A stretch of 64,000 nucleotides of DNA from Modestobacter roseus (GCF_007994135.1 NZ_VLKF01000001.1:1-64000), one strand, 5' to 3'; positions 15,374 through 25,236 are shown, numbered from the stretch's first letter. Numbers and translations: made by a program. The notes: generated by a model not told the origin, from the sequence alone.

Positions 15374-17197
15374 GTGACTGATCGGCACATCCTCACCGCC
15401 GTCGCGTGGCCCTACGCCAACGGCCCGCGGCACATCGGCCACGTCTCCGGGTTCGGCGTCCCCTCCGACGTGTTCAGCCGGTTCCACCGGATGAGCGGTG
15501 ACCAGGTGCTGATGGTCAGCGGCACCGACGAGCACGGGACCCCGATCACGGTCGCCGCCGACGCCGAGGGGATCACCCCGCGGGAGATCGCCGACCGCAA
15601 CAACCGGGTGATCGTGGACGACCTGGCCAGCCTCGGGCTGAGCTACGACCTCTTCACCCGGACGACGACGCTGAACCACCGCGACGTCAGCCAGGAGATC
15701 TTCCTGGGCCTGCTGAAGAACGGCTACGTCTTCCCGCAGACGACGCTGGGCGCGATCAGCCCGTCGACCGGGCGCACGCTGCCCGACCGCTACATCGAGG
15801 GCACCTGCCCGATCTGCGGCTACGACGGCGCGCGCGGCGACCAGTGCGACAACTGCGGCAACCAGCTCGACCCGACCGACCTGGTCAACCCGGTGAGCCG
15901 GATCAACGGCGAGACGCCGAAGTTCGTGGAGAGCGAGCACTACTTCCTCGACCTGCCGGCCTTCACCCGCGCCCTGGGCGACTGGCTGGCCACCCGGAAG
16001 AGCTGGCGGCCCAACGTCCTGAACTTCAGCGTCAACCTGCTGGAGGACCTCAAGCCGCGCAGCTACACCCGGGACATCGACTGGGGCGTGCCCGTGCCGC
16101 TGGACGGCTGGCGCGACCGCAACGACAAGCGCATCTACGTGTGGTTCGACGCCGTGGTCGGCTACCTGTCGGCGTCGATCGAGTGGGCCCGCCGCTCGGG
16201 TGACCCGGAGGCGTGGCGGCAGTGGTGGCAGTCGCCGGACGCCGACGCCTACTACTTCATGGGCAAGGACAACATCGTCTTCCACTCCGAGATCTGGCCG
16301 GCCCAGCTGCTCGGCTACAACGGCGCGGGCGACAAGGGCGGGACGCCGGGCTCCTACGGGGCGCTGAACCTGCCCACCGAGGTGGTCTCCAGCGAGTTCC
16401 TGACCATGGAGGGGCGCAAGTTCTCCTCCTCGCGCAACGTGGTCATCTACGTGCGCGACTTCCTGTCCCGCTACGACGCCGACGCGCTGCGCTACTTCAT
16501 CGCCGTCGCGGGCCCGGAGAACCAGGACACCGACTTCACCTGGGCGGAGTTCCGGCGCCGCAACAACGACGAGCTGGTCGCCGGCTGGGGCAACCTGGTC
16601 AACCGCTCGGTCTCGATGGCCGCCAAGAACGTCGGCGCCGTCCCGACCCCGGGTGAGCTGACCGACGCCGACCGGGCGCTGCTGGCCACCACCTCGGGTG
16701 CGTTCGCGCCGATCGGTGACCTGCTGTCCCGCAACCGGCAGAAGGCGGCGGCCACCGAGGCGATGCGGGTGGTCACCGAGGCCAACCGGTACCTGTCCGA
16801 CCAGGCGCCGTGGAAGCTCAAGGAGGACCCGGCCCGCCGGGACACCGTGCTGCACACCGCGCTGCAGGCGATCAAGGACTGCAACGCCCTGCTCACGCCG
16901 TTCCTCCCGCACTCGGCGCAGCAGGTGCACGAGCTGCTGGGCGGCACCGGCACCTGGTCGGTCGCCCCGCAGGTGGTCGAGACCGAGGACCTGGACGACG
17001 GGTCGCCGTACCCGATCATCACCGGCGACTACGACCAGGGGCAGGCGGTCTGGGCGTCCACGCCGCTGCCGCCGCCGGGCACGCCGCTGGCCCCGCCGAA
17101 GCCGGTGTTCACCAAGCTCGACGAGTCGATCGTCGAGGAGGAGATCCGGCGGCTCGAGGAGGGCGGCCAGGGCGGCTCCGGCAACGGCGAGGCATGA
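15374..17197 (+). CDS. metG: Methionyl-tRNA synthetase
   Basis: Charges tRNA-Met, including initiator tRNA. The 607-residue protein has [18 protein letters not shown] with the HIGH motif at 20-23, and a knuckle with Cys145, Cys148, Cys158 and Cys161 for zinc. The KMSKS-equivalent is KFSSS at 349-353 ([11 protein letters not shown]). Anticodon-binding Trp-containing helices follow ([15 protein letters not shown]). There is no C-terminal tRNA-binding (EMAP) domain, as in other actinobacterial MetG. GTG 15374 is the family start. Its stop overlaps the tatD ATG by ATGA, so the two genes are translationally coupled. Confidence 0.97.
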   Translation: MTDRHILTAVAWPYANGPRHIGHVSGFGVPSDVFSRFHRMSGDQVLMVSGTDEHGTPITVAADAEGITPREIADRNNRVIVDDLASLGLSYDLFTRTTTLNHRDVSQEIFLGLLKNGYVFPQTTLGAISPSTGRTLPDRYIEGTCPICGYDGARGDQCDNCGNQLDPTDLVNPVSRINGETPKFVESEHYFLDLPAFTRALGDWLATRKSWRPNVLNFSVNLLEDLKPRSYTRDIDWGVPVPLDGWRDRNDKRIYVWFDAVVGYLSASIEWARRSGDPEAWRQWWQSPDADAYYFMGKDNIVFHSEIWPAQLLGYNGAGDKGGTPGSYGALNLPTEVVSSEFLTMEGRKFSSSRNVVIYVRDFLSRYDADALRYFIAVAGPENQDTDFTWAEFRRRNNDELVAGWGNLVNRSVSMAAKNVGAVPTPGELTDADRALLATTSGAFAPIGDLLSRNRQKAAATEAMRVVTEANRYLSDQAPWKLKEDPARRDTVLHTALQAIKDCNALLTPFLPHSAQQVHELLGGTGTWSVAPQVVETEDLDDGSPYPIITGDYDQGQAVWASTPLPPPGTPLAPPKPVFTKLDESIVEEEIRRLEEGGQGGSGNGEA

Positions 17198-18063
17198 GCC
17201 GGTCCGCCGCGTCCCGCGCCAACCGGCGGGGTGAGCCGCCGCCGTCCCCGGAGCCGCTGCCGGCGCCGGCGGTCGACAGCCACACCCACGTCGACATCGC
17301 CGTCGGCGGTGAGGACCGCACGCCCACCGAGGCGGAGGTGGACGAGGCGATCGCGGCCGCGGTCGCCGTCGGCGTCCCGCGCCTGGTGCAGGTCGGCGTG
17401 GACGTGGAGTCCTCGCGCTGGTCGGCCGAGCTCGCCGCCCGGCACCCGAACGTGCTGGCCGCCGTCGCACTGCACCCCAACGACGCGGGCGCCGGCGCGG
17501 CCACCGAGGCGGCGCTGGCCGAGATCGACCGGCTCGCCGCCCAGCCGCGGGTGCGGGCGGTGGGGGAGACCGGCCTGGACCGGTACCGCACCGGCGAGGA
17601 CGGCTGGGCCGCCCAGGAGGCCTCGTTCCGGGCGCACATCGACATCGCCAAGCGGCACGGCATCGCCCTGGTCATCCACGACCGCGACGCGCACGAGCAC
17701 GTGCTGCGGGTGCTCGAGGAGGAGGGCGCGCCGGAGCACACGGTGCTGCACTGCTTCTCCGGCGACGCCGCCTTCGCCCGGCAGTGCATCGACCGCGGGT
17801 ACGTGCTCTCCTTCGCCGGCACCCTCACCTTCGGCAGTGCCGGGTACCTGCGGGAGGCCGCGGCGCTCACCCCGCGCGACCAGTTGCTGGTGGAGACCGA
17901 CGCGCCGTTCCTCACCCCCGCGCCGCTGCGTGGGCGGCCGAACTCGGCCCGGCTGGTGCCGCACACGGTGCGGGCGCTGGCCGAGGTGACCGGCACCGAC
18001 CTCGCGCAGCTGTGCGACGCCCTCACCGCGACCGCGGAGCGGGTCTTCGGCCCCTGGGGCTGA
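17194..18063 (+). CDS. tatD: TatD family metal-dependent hydrolase (DNase)
   Basis: A 289-residue amidohydrolase-fold enzyme; TatD proteins are Mg-dependent 3'-5' DNA/RNA exonucleases. Metal ligands are visible: DSHTHVDI (H-x-H), the Glu in GETGLDRY, His in [15 protein letters not shown], and the Asp in [15 protein letters not shown] 27-residue Ser/Pro-rich leader precedes the domain. It directly follows metG with ATGA overlap, the order seen as Rv1007c-Rv1008 in Mtb. Confidence 0.92.
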   Translation: MSRSAASRANRRGEPPPSPEPLPAPAVDSHTHVDIAVGGEDRTPTEAEVDEAIAAAVAVGVPRLVQVGVDVESSRWSAELAARHPNVLAAVALHPNDAGAGAATEAALAEIDRLAAQPRVRAVGETGLDRYRTGEDGWAAQEASFRAHIDIAKRHGIALVIHDRDAHEHVLRVLEEEGAPEHTVLHCFSGDAAFARQCIDRGYVLSFAGTLTFGSAGYLREAAALTPRDQLLVETDAPFLTPAPLRGRPNSARLVPHTVRALAEVTGTDLAQLCDALTATAERVFGPWG

Positions 18064-18114
18064 GCCGGCAGCGCCGGCGCCGCACGGGCCCGGGAAAGAG
18101 GGGACACTGGAGGC

Positions 18115-18948
18115 GTGGGTCGCCTCATCGCCGTCGTGCTGTTCATCGCCCTGATGGCACCCGCCGCGCTGCTCGTCCGGGGCTGGGCGCACGCGGGCGG
18201 CCGGCGGGCCGTGGCCGCGGCCGCCGTGGCCTTCGTCCCGGTGAGCGCCGGGACGGCGGCGGAGCTGCAGCGCCAGGCGGCGCACGGCCGCCGGTTGCGG
18301 CGGCTGGGGCTGCTGCTGGGCCTCACCGGGGTCATCGCCTCGCTGGCGGTGCTCGGCGAGGCGTCGGTGTTCCTCTGGGTCCCGGTGCTCGGGGTCGGGC
18401 TGCTGATCGGCGTCCTGCTGGCCGAGGCCACCCGGCCCCGGCCGCGCTGGCCCCACGCCACCCCGGCCCGCCGGCCGCACCGGGGCGATCAGATCTCCCC
18501 GTGGCTGCTGTGGACCATGCGCGGCGCGGTCGCCGGGGCGGTGGTCACCGCCGTGCTGCTGCGCGACGACCTCGCGGACCCCGTGCTGGCGGCGGCCCTG
18601 GCCGTGCCGCTGGCCGGCTGGCTGCTGGCCGAGGTCGCCCTGCTCCGGGTGCTGGTGCGGTCCCTGCCCGCCGGGGGCGCCGACGTGCCGGTCGACGAGG
18701 CGGAGCGCACGTGGACCGCGCACCTGGTGGTCGCGGCCGCCAGCGTGCTGGCGCTGCTGCCGGCGGGGGTGCTGCTGCTGCGCGCGGCCATCGACCTCGA
18801 CGACCGGATCACCTCCACCGCCGGTGGGCTGGTGCCGGTGGCGTTGGTCGCCGGCGGCTTCTCCACGCTGGTCGCCGGGCTCGCGGTGGCCGGCTTCCTG
18901 GTCACCTGGCTGCGGCCGGTCCAGCAGCGCTCGCCGGCCCTGACCTGA
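18115..18948 (+). CDS. Hypothetical polytopic membrane protein
   Basis: A 277-residue protein with about seven membrane segments (LIAVVLFIALMAPAALLV, LGLLLGLTGVIASLAVLG, VFLWVPVLGVGLLIGVLL, then further segments to VAGFLVTWLRP). GTG 18115 starts MGRLIAVV. No transporter or enzyme signature is recognisable. A conserved-looking loop PRWPHATPARRPHRGDQISP lies near residue 105-125. It lies 51 bases after tatD, so it may be the last gene of the metG-tatD transcript. Confidence 0.65.
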   Translation: MGRLIAVVLFIALMAPAALLVRGWAHAGGRRAVAAAAVAFVPVSAGTAAELQRQAAHGRRLRRLGLLLGLTGVIASLAVLGEASVFLWVPVLGVGLLIGVLLAEATRPRPRWPHATPARRPHRGDQISPWLLWTMRGAVAGAVVTAVLLRDDLADPVLAAALAVPLAGWLLAEVALLRVLVRSLPAGGADVPVDEAERTWTAHLVVAAASVLALLPAGVLLLRAAIDLDDRITSTAGGLVPVALVAGGFSTLVAGLAVAGFLVTWLRPVQQRSPALT

Positions 18949-19288
18949 GCGGTGCGCGGGCTGTACTCCTGTGCGGTTGCCCACGCGGCCGATCGGTGGA
19001 CGACGCGCTGACACGCCGTCCAGTGTCACCGAACGTGTCGGCGTGCCTGCGAAGCGATGTGTCGACACGGTGATCTGCTGGTTCAGCACGGTTGTGTCAG
19101 CGAGCCCGTTCGTTATCGTGTCGTGACCGACAGCCGGGGTGGGGAACGCCCAGGTGGTCGTCCACCGTCCCGGGAGCCCGGGATCACGACGACGACGGGT
19201 CCGCATGGTCCCGGGCGCCACCTCACCGGTGGGGTCCACCGCCTGCTGCCCGGTTCCCCTGCCCGGGTCCTGTGAACCTGGATGTGTT
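18949..19288 (+). promoter_or_regulatory. Long leader of rpfB with repeated TGTC motifs
   Basis: 340 bases without a gene. The first 180 bases contain six TGTC/GACA elements: TGACAC at 19009, GTGTCAC at 19023, CGTGTCG at 19034, the palindrome GTGTCGACAC at 19059-19068, GTGTCA at 19094 and CGTGTCGTGA at 19117. The downstream part is purine-rich (CCGGGGTGGGGAACGCCC near 19134) and could be a structured RNA. Rpf genes in several actinobacteria are preceded by c-di-AMP (ydaO) riboswitches, but I cannot confirm one here. Confidence 0.4.
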
Positions 19289-20386
19289 GTGCGCCGATCG
19301 CTCCGAGTCAGCCTGTTCGCCCTGGTCCTGCTGGGCCTCGTGGGCGGGTCCGCTGCCTTCTACCTCGCCCAGAAGTCGCTGACCCTCACCATCGACGGCC
19401 AGTCGCGGGAGATCAGCACCTACGCCGGCACCGCCGGTGAGGTGCTCGCCGACGAGGGGCTGACCCCGACCGCCCACGACGTGGTGCTGCCCGCGGCCGA
19501 CGCCACGGTGCACGACGGCGACACCGTCGTGCTCAACCGGGCCCGGCCGCTGACGCTGACGGTCGACGGCGTGCGCAGCGAGGTGCACACCACGGCCCTC
19601 TCGGTCGACGGGGCGCTGGCCGAGCTCGGCTTCCGGGCCGACAACCTCGTCCTCTCCGCCTCCCGCAGCGAGCGCCTCCCGCTGGACGGCATGGACCTGG
19701 CGATCAGCACCAGCAAGGACGTCACCCTCATCGCCGACGGGCAGCAGCGCGTGCTCACCACCACCGCGGCCACCGCCGGTGACCTGCTGGCCGAGCAGGG
19801 CATCGCCCTCTCGGCGACCGACCGGACCTCGCTGTACCCGACCCAGCCGCTGCTGGACGCCATGGTCCTGCAGGTCACCCGGGTCCAGGTCACCGAGGTC
19901 GTCGAGGTGCAGCCGGTCGACTACAGCACCGTGGAGAGCCCGGACGCCGACGCCCTCACCGGGCAGCAGACGGTGACGCAGAAGGGCGTCCCGGGCGAGC
20001 AGACCGTCACCTGGCGGGTCACCGTCACCGACGGCGTGGAGACCGGCCGCGAGCAGCTGTCCAGCGTCGTGACCAAGGCTCCCGTCGACCAGCTGGTCAC
20101 CGTCGGCACCAAGGCCCGGCCCGCCGGTGCGGTCCCCGCGACCGCTGACGGGCTGAACTGGGCGGCGCTGGCCGCGTGCGAGTCCGGCGGTCGCCCCGAC
20201 GCCGTCAGCGGCACCGGCAAGTACCGCGGCATGTACCAGTTCTCCACCGGCACCTGGGCCGCGGTCGGCGGCTCCGGTGACCCGGCGGCCGCCTCGGCCG
20301 AGGAGCAGACGCAGCGCGCCCAGATGCTCTACGCGCGATCCGGTGCCGGTCAGTGGCCGCACTGCGGGTCCCGCCTGTTCGGCTGA
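19289..20386 (+). CDS. rpfB: Resuscitation-promoting factor RpfB
   Basis: A 365-residue peptidoglycan muralytic enzyme that promotes growth restart. One N-terminal membrane segment ([20 protein letters not shown]) anchors it. Three DUF348 repeats follow at about 32-70, 89-125 and 146-190 (each with a V/I-D/A-D/G-G-x-x-R/E core), then a G5 domain at about 200-275. The C-terminal transglycosylase-like Rpf domain at about 290-365 has [16 protein letters not shown], whose Glu298 is the catalytic residue, plus [20 protein letters not shown] 19289 is the first start that leaves a normal membrane anchor. Domain order is identical to Mtb RpfB (Rv1009), and ksgA overlaps its end. Confidence 0.95.
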   Translation: MRRSLRVSLFALVLLGLVGGSAAFYLAQKSLTLTIDGQSREISTYAGTAGEVLADEGLTPTAHDVVLPAADATVHDGDTVVLNRARPLTLTVDGVRSEVHTTALSVDGALAELGFRADNLVLSASRSERLPLDGMDLAISTSKDVTLIADGQQRVLTTTAATAGDLLAEQGIALSATDRTSLYPTQPLLDAMVLQVTRVQVTEVVEVQPVDYSTVESPDADALTGQQTVTQKGVPGEQTVTWRVTVTDGVETGREQLSSVVTKAPVDQLVTVGTKARPAGAVPATADGLNWAALAACESGGRPDAVSGTGKYRGMYQFSTGTWAAVGGSGDPAAASAEEQTQRAQMLYARSGAGQWPHCGSRLFG

Positions 20387-21258
20387 CCGGCACGCTGAGC
20401 ACCGACCCGGAGCCCGGTGGGCTGCTGGGCCCGGTCGCCATCCGCGACCTGGCCCAGCGGCTCGACGTGCGACCCACCAAGACCCTCGGGCAGAACTTCC
20501 TGCACGACGCCAACACGATCCGCCGGATCGTGCGCACCGCGGACCTCACCCCGGACGACGTCGTCCTGGAGGTCGGCCCGGGGCTGGGCTCGTTGACCCT
20601 GGGGCTGCTCGGGGCGAGCGCACACGTCACCGCCGTGGAGATCGACCCGCGGCTCGCCGACCAGCTGCCGCACACCGTCGCCGACCGGGCACCGGAGCTG
20701 GCCGACCGGCTGACCGTCGTGACCGCCGACGCGCTGCGGGTCACCGAGCTGCCCGGCCCGCCGCCCACCGCGCTGGTGGCCAACCTGCCCTACAACGTGG
20801 CCGTGCCGGTGCTGCTGCACCTGCTGGAGCTGCTGCCCTCGCTGCGCACCGCGCTGGTCCTGGTCCAGGCCGAGGTCGCCGACCGGCTCGCCGCCGGGCC
20901 CGGCACCCCGGCCTACGGGGTGCCCAGCGTGAAGGCCGCCTGGTACGCCGACGTCCGCCGGGCCGGGAACGTCCCGCGGCCGGTGTTCTGGCCGGTGCCC
21001 AACGTCGACTCCGGGCTGGTGGCGCTGACCCGCCGCCCGCACCCGCCCGGCGACCGGGCCGCCACCTTCGCCGTCGTCGACGCCGCCTTCGCCACCCGGC
21101 GCAAGGGCCTGCGCGCCGCGCTCGCCCGCTGGGCAGGCAGCCCCGCCGCGGCCGAGCAGCGGCTGCGCGCCGCCGGCATCGACCCCACCACCCGGGGTGA
21201 GCAGCTCTCCGTCGAGCAGTTCGCCCGGCTGGCCGCGACCGAGCCGGCCGGCGGGTAG
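20353..21258 (+). CDS. rsmA: 16S rRNA adenine dimethyltransferase KsgA/RsmA
   Basis: Dimethylates A1518 and A1519 of 16S rRNA late in small-subunit assembly. 301 residues with [10 protein letters not shown] at 43-52, the SAM motif [12 protein letters not shown] at 71-82, [15 protein letters not shown] (acidic ribose ligand) and the catalytic [12 protein letters not shown] (N-L-P-Y). The C-terminal helical domain contains [17 protein letters not shown] 20353 overlaps rpfB by 34 bases, so the genes share a transcript. No in-frame alternative start lies before the family domain. Confidence 0.95.
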   Translation: MAALRVPPVRLTGTLSTDPEPGGLLGPVAIRDLAQRLDVRPTKTLGQNFLHDANTIRRIVRTADLTPDDVVLEVGPGLGSLTLGLLGASAHVTAVEIDPRLADQLPHTVADRAPELADRLTVVTADALRVTELPGPPPTALVANLPYNVAVPVLLHLLELLPSLRTALVLVQAEVADRLAAGPGTPAYGVPSVKAAWYADVRRAGNVPRPVFWPVPNVDSGLVALTRRPHPPGDRAATFAVVDAAFATRRKGLRAALARWAGSPAAAEQRLRAAGIDPTTRGEQLSVEQFARLAATEPAGG

Positions 21259-21290
21259 CGGATGCCGGCGACGCGGGGCAAGGTGCTCCG

Positions 21291-22259
21291 GTGAGCAACG
21301 CGACCGCCGGCGGACCGGGCCGCCTCGCCGGCAACGGTGCGGTGAGCGCACGGGCGCCGGCCAAGATCAACGTGCACCTGGGCGTGGGCCCGCTGCGCCC
21401 GGACGGGTTCCACGAACTGCAGACGGTCTTCCTGGCCGTCTCGCTGTTCGACACCGTCACCGTCCGCCCCGGCGACGGGCTGTCGCTGAGCCTGCACGGC
21501 GAGGGCAGCGAGGCCGGCCGTGGTGCCGGCTCCGTGCCCACCGACCGGGGCAACCTGGTGTGGCAGGCGGCGGAGCTGCTGGCCCGGCACGCCGGGGTGC
21601 GGCCCGACGCCCACCTGCGGATCGACAAGTCGATCCCCGCCGCGGCCGGCCTGGCCGGGGGCAGCGCCGACGCCGCCGCGGCACTGGTCGCCCTCGATGC
21701 GCTGTGGGGCACCCGGGCCACCCGTGGCGACCTGACCCGGCTCGCCGCCGAGCTGGGCAGTGACGTGCCGTTCAGCCTGCTCGGCGGCGTCGCGCTGGGC
21801 ACCGGGCGGGGCGAGCAGCTCTCCCCGGTGCTGGCCCGCCGCCGGTGGGACTGGGTGCTCGGCATCGCCGGCGAGGGGCTCTCCACGCCGACGGTGTTCC
21901 GGGAGCTCGATGCGATGCGGGCGGCCGGCGCCGTGCCCGACGGCGCCGCCGAGGCCGGCACCGAGCCGGTGATCGCGGCGCTGCGGAGCGGACCGCCGTC
22001 GGCGCTGGCCGCGGTGCTCGGCAACGACCTGCAGGCCCCGGCGCTGCGGTTGCGCCCCGAGCTCGGCCGGGCCCTGCGCGCGGCCACCGACGCCGGCGCG
22101 CGCGCCGCGCTGGTCAGCGGATCCGGGCCGACCGTCGCCGCGCTCGCGGAGGACGACGCCGCCGCCGTCGCGCTGGCCGCCGAGCTGGCCGGCGCCGGGG
22201 TGTTCCGGACCGTCCGCGCCGTGCACGGGCCGGTGCACGGGGCGCGCCTGGTCGGCTGA
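21291..22259 (+). CDS. ispE: 4-diphosphocytidyl-2-C-methyl-D-erythritol kinase
   Basis: GHMP-family kinase of the MEP isoprenoid pathway, phosphorylating CDP-ME at the 2-hydroxyl with ATP. 322 residues: SARAPAKINVHLGVGPLRPD at the N-terminus, the ATP loop PAAAGLAGGSADAAAALVAL, SDVPFSLLGGVALGTGRGE, and the third motif ARAALVSGSGPTVAALAED. GTG 21291 follows ksgA by 32 bases. The product feeds polyprenyl carrier lipids used by the wall and exopolysaccharide enzymes. The stop codon lies within a short tandem repeat. Confidence 0.95.
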   Translation: MSNATAGGPGRLAGNGAVSARAPAKINVHLGVGPLRPDGFHELQTVFLAVSLFDTVTVRPGDGLSLSLHGEGSEAGRGAGSVPTDRGNLVWQAAELLARHAGVRPDAHLRIDKSIPAAAGLAGGSADAAAALVALDALWGTRATRGDLTRLAAELGSDVPFSLLGGVALGTGRGEQLSPVLARRRWDWVLGIAGEGLSTPTVFRELDAMRAAGAVPDGAAEAGTEPVIAALRSGPPSALAAVLGNDLQAPALRLRPELGRALRAATDAGARAALVSGSGPTVAALAEDDAAAVALAAELAGAGVFRTVRAVHGPVHGARLVG

Positions 22260-22310
22260 GGGGTCGGCTGAGGGGTCGGCTGAGGGGGTCGGCTGAGGGA
22301 TTGGCCGAGG
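22250..22310. repeat. 12-base tandem repeat over the ispE stop
   Basis: The unit GGTCGGCTGAGG occurs at 22250, 22262, 22274 and 22287 (one extra G before the last), then a degenerate copy at 22299. The first unit includes the last codons and TGA of ispE. The array ends 12 bases before the TetR gene stop, filling the space between two convergent genes. Confidence 0.85.
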
Positions 22311-22321
22311 GGTCGACTGGG

Positions 22322-22927
22322 TCAGCGGGGGTCGACGAGCCGGGGTTCCGGGTCGAGGTGGGACAGCCCGTTGTAGGCCAGGTTCACCAGGTGGGCGGCC
22401 ACCTCGCGCTTGTCCGGGGAACGGGTGTCCAGCCACCACTGCCCGGTCAGCGCCACCATGCCCACCAGCGCCTGGCTGTAGAGCTCGGCCAGCCGCGGGT
22501 CGTAGCCGCGCAGCGCGAAGTTCTCGGCCAGGACGTGCTCGACCTTGCTGGCCACCTCGCTGATCAGCGAGGAGAAGCCGCCCTCGGTGCCGGCCACCGG
22601 GGAGTCCCGGGCCAGCACCCGGAAGCCGTCGGTCTCCTCCTCGATGTAGTCCAGCAGCACCAGTGCGGCGCGCTCGGTCAGCTGCCGGGGGTGGCCACCG
22701 GTCGACAGCGCCGCGGCGAAGCGGTCCAGCAGCTGCTGCATCTCCCGGTCGACGACGACGGCGTAGAGCCCCTCCTTGCCGCCGAAGTGCTCGTACACGA
22801 CGGGCTTGGAGACGTCCGCCCGGGCGGCGATCTCCTCGATCGAGGTGGCCTCGTAGCCGCGTTCGGCGAACAGCTCACGTCCCACGTCGAGCAGCTGCCG
22901 GCGACGCTGGGCGCCGGTCATCCGCAC
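22322..22927 (-). CDS. TetR/AcrR family transcriptional regulator
   Basis: A 201-residue repressor-type protein. Residues about 7-53 form the helix-turn-helix: QRRRQLLDVGRELFAERGYE and ARADVSKPVVYEHFGGKEGL. The C-terminal ligand domain (LVGMVALTGQWWLDTRSPDK) has no recognisable ligand. GTG 22927 and ATG 22921 are both possible starts. It occupies the place of Mtb Rv1019, between ispE and the glmU region. Targets are unknown; the divergent space that TetR regulators usually control is absent here because the next upstream gene runs the same way. Confidence 0.9.
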   Translation of the reverse strand: MRMTGAQRRRQLLDVGRELFAERGYEATSIEEIAARADVSKPVVYEHFGGKEGLYAVVVDREMQQLLDRFAAALSTGGHPRQLTERAALVLLDYIEEETDGFRVLARDSPVAGTEGGFSSLISEVASKVEHVLAENFALRGYDPRLAELYSQALVGMVALTGQWWLDTRSPDKREVAAHLVNLAYNGLSHLDPEPRLVDPR

Positions 22928-23011
22928 CCGGGCCGGCCCGCTGCGGGACCGGGGCTGCCGGATGCGCTGCTCATGCGCCCATCGTCCCCCGGGGCGGCCT
23001 CGGCCGTGGGA

Positions 23012-23986
23012 TCAGGTCCGGGTGCCGGTGGCCCCGAGCCGCGGACCGGCGGACCTGTCCGCCTCCGGACGCCAGGTGCGATGACCCACGTGCCAGCCCA
23101 GGGTCCACAGCAGGGCACCCGCGCCGGGCCGGGCCCGCAGCAGGTCGCGGACCCCCGCGAGCGGGGACCGGGCGGCGGTGGCCTCGACCCCCACCCCGAC
23201 GGTGCCGCCGGCCGGCACGGCCACCTTGCTGGCGGGGGTCCCGGTGCTGTTGGTGGTCTCGGTGCCGGCGGGGGTGGCTGGCCTCGCCGACGCCGGGTAG
23301 CGGTGCTCCAGCTCGGCGGTCGCCGCGCCGTACCGCCGTCCCTGGGTGAGCATGCCGGCGAGGGACGAACGCAACCGCATGTGCAGCAGGGCCTCGGGGA
23401 CGAAGGTGAGTGGCCATCCCGCGAGCTGCACCCGCCAGCAGAAGTCGGTGTCCTCCAGGCACAGCAGGCTCTCGTCGAAACCGCCGACGGCGTCGAACAC
23501 CTCCCGGTGGACGCCCATGTTGCCGGCTCCGGCGTGCGGCAGCCCGGGCCCGTAGCGGGACTCCTGCAGGGCGCTGCGCTGCTGGATCGGGCGGGAGCGG
23601 AGCACAGCGGGGTCGTTGAGCCGTGCTCCGTCGAAGCGCCCGGCCACGAACGGGTGCCGGGCCAGCGCGTCGACCATCGCCGCGACCCAGCCGGGGGCCA
23701 CCTCGTCGTCGGCGTCCACGAAGGCGATCCAGTCGGCGCGGGCGGCGCGGACCCCGACGTTGCGGGCATGGGCCGCCCCGGCCCGGTCGGCGGCGGCCAC
23801 GACGCGGACGTCCAGCCCACCCTGGTGGGCGAGAGCCACGCCGGCTGTCCCGTCGGTGCAGCCGTTGTCGCAGATCAGCACCTCGAACGGGACGACGTCG
23901 CGCTGCGCGGCCAGCGCGTCCAACTGCACCCCGAGCGTCTCCGCGGCGTTGTGGCAGGGGATCACGACGGTGAGCGACGGGATCAC
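23012..23986 (-). CDS. Family 2 glycosyltransferase
   Basis: A 324-residue cytosolic-face GT-A enzyme. SLTVVIPCHNAAETLGVQLD opens the fold, VLICDNGCTDGT is the nucleotide region, IAFVDADDEVAPGW holds the metal-binding DxD (Asp91-x-Asp93), and GGFDESLLCLEDTDFCWRVQ contains the catalytic-base ED. The last ~100 residues are low-complexity Thr/Pro/Ala and Arg-rich. GTG 23986 has GAGGAG seven bases upstream. It is divergent from the polysaccharide deacetylase gene, which may act on the same glycan (inference). The donor sugar cannot be read from sequence. Confidence 0.88.
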   Translation of the reverse strand: MIPSLTVVIPCHNAAETLGVQLDALAAQRDVVPFEVLICDNGCTDGTAGVALAHQGGLDVRVVAAADRAGAAHARNVGVRAARADWIAFVDADDEVAPGWVAAMVDALARHPFVAGRFDGARLNDPAVLRSRPIQQRSALQESRYGPGLPHAGAGNMGVHREVFDAVGGFDESLLCLEDTDFCWRVQLAGWPLTFVPEALLHMRLRSSLAGMLTQGRRYGAATAELEHRYPASARPATPAGTETTNSTGTPASKVAVPAGGTVGVGVEATAARSPLAGVRDLLRARPGAGALLWTLGWHVGHRTWRPEADRSAGPRLGATGTRT

Positions 23987-24079
23987 GGGCAGCTCCTCGC
24001 GGGTCGATCGGACCGCCCGTACGGCAGCGGCGCCGGGCGCACCTCCTGTTCGAGTGTCGCCGACGAAACGGATTCCTGG

Positions 24080-24103
24080 TTGACCGACGCACCCATGTGG
24101 GTG
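24080..24103. promoter_or_regulatory. Palindrome CACCCATGTGGGTG beside a TTGACC element
   Basis: The perfect 14-base palindrome CACCCATGTGGGTG (24090-24103) lies four bases after TTGACC (24080-24085) in the space between the divergent glycosyltransferase and deacetylase genes. Its position in the spacer of a possible promoter suggests a repressor site. Short palindromes also arise by chance. Confidence 0.3.
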
Positions 24104-24189
24104 ACGGCGCGGCGACGGACGGGGACCTGGCCCTAGGGTCGCCAGCGCGGGACGGGCACGGCTGCTCCCGCGACGGGAGGACGGTGGAC

Positions 24190-25023
24190 GTGGGAGCAGG
24201 AGCGCAGCGGCCGGTGCTGGTCCGGCGGAGGTACGTGTGCGCCTACGAGGTGGGACCGCGCCCTCTCCCCGCGCCCGACCCGGTGCTGCGCTGGGGCCGG
24301 CCGGGGGTCCTCGCGGTCAGCTCGCTGACCAGCGTCGCGACCGACGACCCGGTCGTGGCGCTCACCTTCGACGACGGACCGGACCCCGACCAGACCCCCG
24401 GCGTCCTCGACGCGCTGGCCGCCGCGGGCGTGCCGGCGACCTTCTTCGTCCTCGCCGACCGGGCCGAACGGCACCCCGACCTCGTGCACCGGATGGTCGC
24501 CGAGGGGCACGTGGTCGGCCTGCACGGGGAGGACCACACCCGGCTGAGCACCCTGCCCGTCCACGAGGCGCTCACCCGGATCCGGCGTGGCCGGCGACGG
24601 CTGGAGCACGTGCTGGGAGCGCCGGTGACCCTGTACCGCCCCGCCTACGGCGCCCAGCGGCTGCTCCAGGCCGTCGGCACCCGCCTGCTGGGCCTGGAGA
24701 TCGTGCTGTGGACGGCCTGGGCCCGGGACTGGGAGCCCGCGACGGCCGAGGCGGTCGCCGACCGCGCCGTGCGCGCCGTGCACCCGGGGGCGGTGGTCCT
24801 GCTGCACGACGCCACCGGCGACGCCGAGCCGGGCAGCGCACCGCTGCTGTTCGACCGCGCCGCCATGACCGCCTCCCTGGTGGCCCGCCTGGCGGACGAC
24901 GGCTGGTCCCTGTGCACCGTGCCGGACCTGCTGAGCGGTCGCTCCGCCGTCCGAGCTCTGTGGGCCGAGCGCCCGGCGGCGGCCCGGGCCGCCGCCGGCG
25001 GGGACGGCGGCGCCCCGGTGTGA
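24190..25023 (+). CDS. Polysaccharide deacetylase family protein
   Basis: A 277-residue NodB-fold (carbohydrate esterase 4) enzyme that removes N- or O-acetyl groups from polysaccharides. Seen are VVALTFDDGPDPDQTPGVLD (catalytic Asp61, metal Asp62), HVVGLHGEDHTRLS (metal histidines), LYRPAYGAQ (R-P-P-Y equivalent) and HPGAVVLLHDATGD (catalytic His region). There is no signal peptide or membrane segment, so the site of action is uncertain. Two GTG starts compete (24184 and 24190); GGAGG upstream fits the second by spacing. It is divergent from a GT2 gene and 75 bases ahead of tRNA-Gln. Confidence 0.88.
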   Translation: MGAGAQRPVLVRRRYVCAYEVGPRPLPAPDPVLRWGRPGVLAVSSLTSVATDDPVVALTFDDGPDPDQTPGVLDALAAAGVPATFFVLADRAERHPDLVHRMVAEGHVVGLHGEDHTRLSTLPVHEALTRIRRGRRRLEHVLGAPVTLYRPAYGAQRLLQAVGTRLLGLEIVLWTAWARDWEPATAEAVADRAVRAVHPGAVVLLHDATGDAEPGSAPLLFDRAAMTASLVARLADDGWSLCTVPDLLSGRSAVRALWAERPAAARAAAGGDGGAPV

Positions 25024-25097
25024 GCCGGGGCCGTCTCCCGTGGCCCGTGCCGACCGCACCGGGTACCGCCTAGGCTGCAGGCGCCGTCCGGCATCGA

Positions 25098-25173
25098 TGG
25101 GGGATGGGGTAATCGGCAGCCCGCCGGCCTTTGGAGCCGGGAAGTCTCGGTTCGAGTCCGAGTCCCCCAGCCA
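25098..25173 (+). tRNA. tRNA-Gln (anticodon TTG)
   Basis: Acceptor arms TGGGGGA and TCCCCCA, anticodon stem CCGGC/GCCGG around loop CTTTGGA (anticodon TTG, reads CAA), T stem CTCGG/CCGAG, discriminator G and encoded CCA at 25171-25173. Mtb also has a glutamine tRNA beside glmU. Confidence 0.95.
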
Positions 25174-25236
25174 GCCCGACCGGTGTGGCGACCTCCCGCC
25201 CGACGCCCCCGGTCACCGTCGTCCGCGAGGAGTTCC

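Noticed and set aside
14609-17470. A 953-codon minus-strand open frame opposite metG
   Set aside because: MetG is complete and in the expected order; the antisense frame has no family features and would overlap three real genes.
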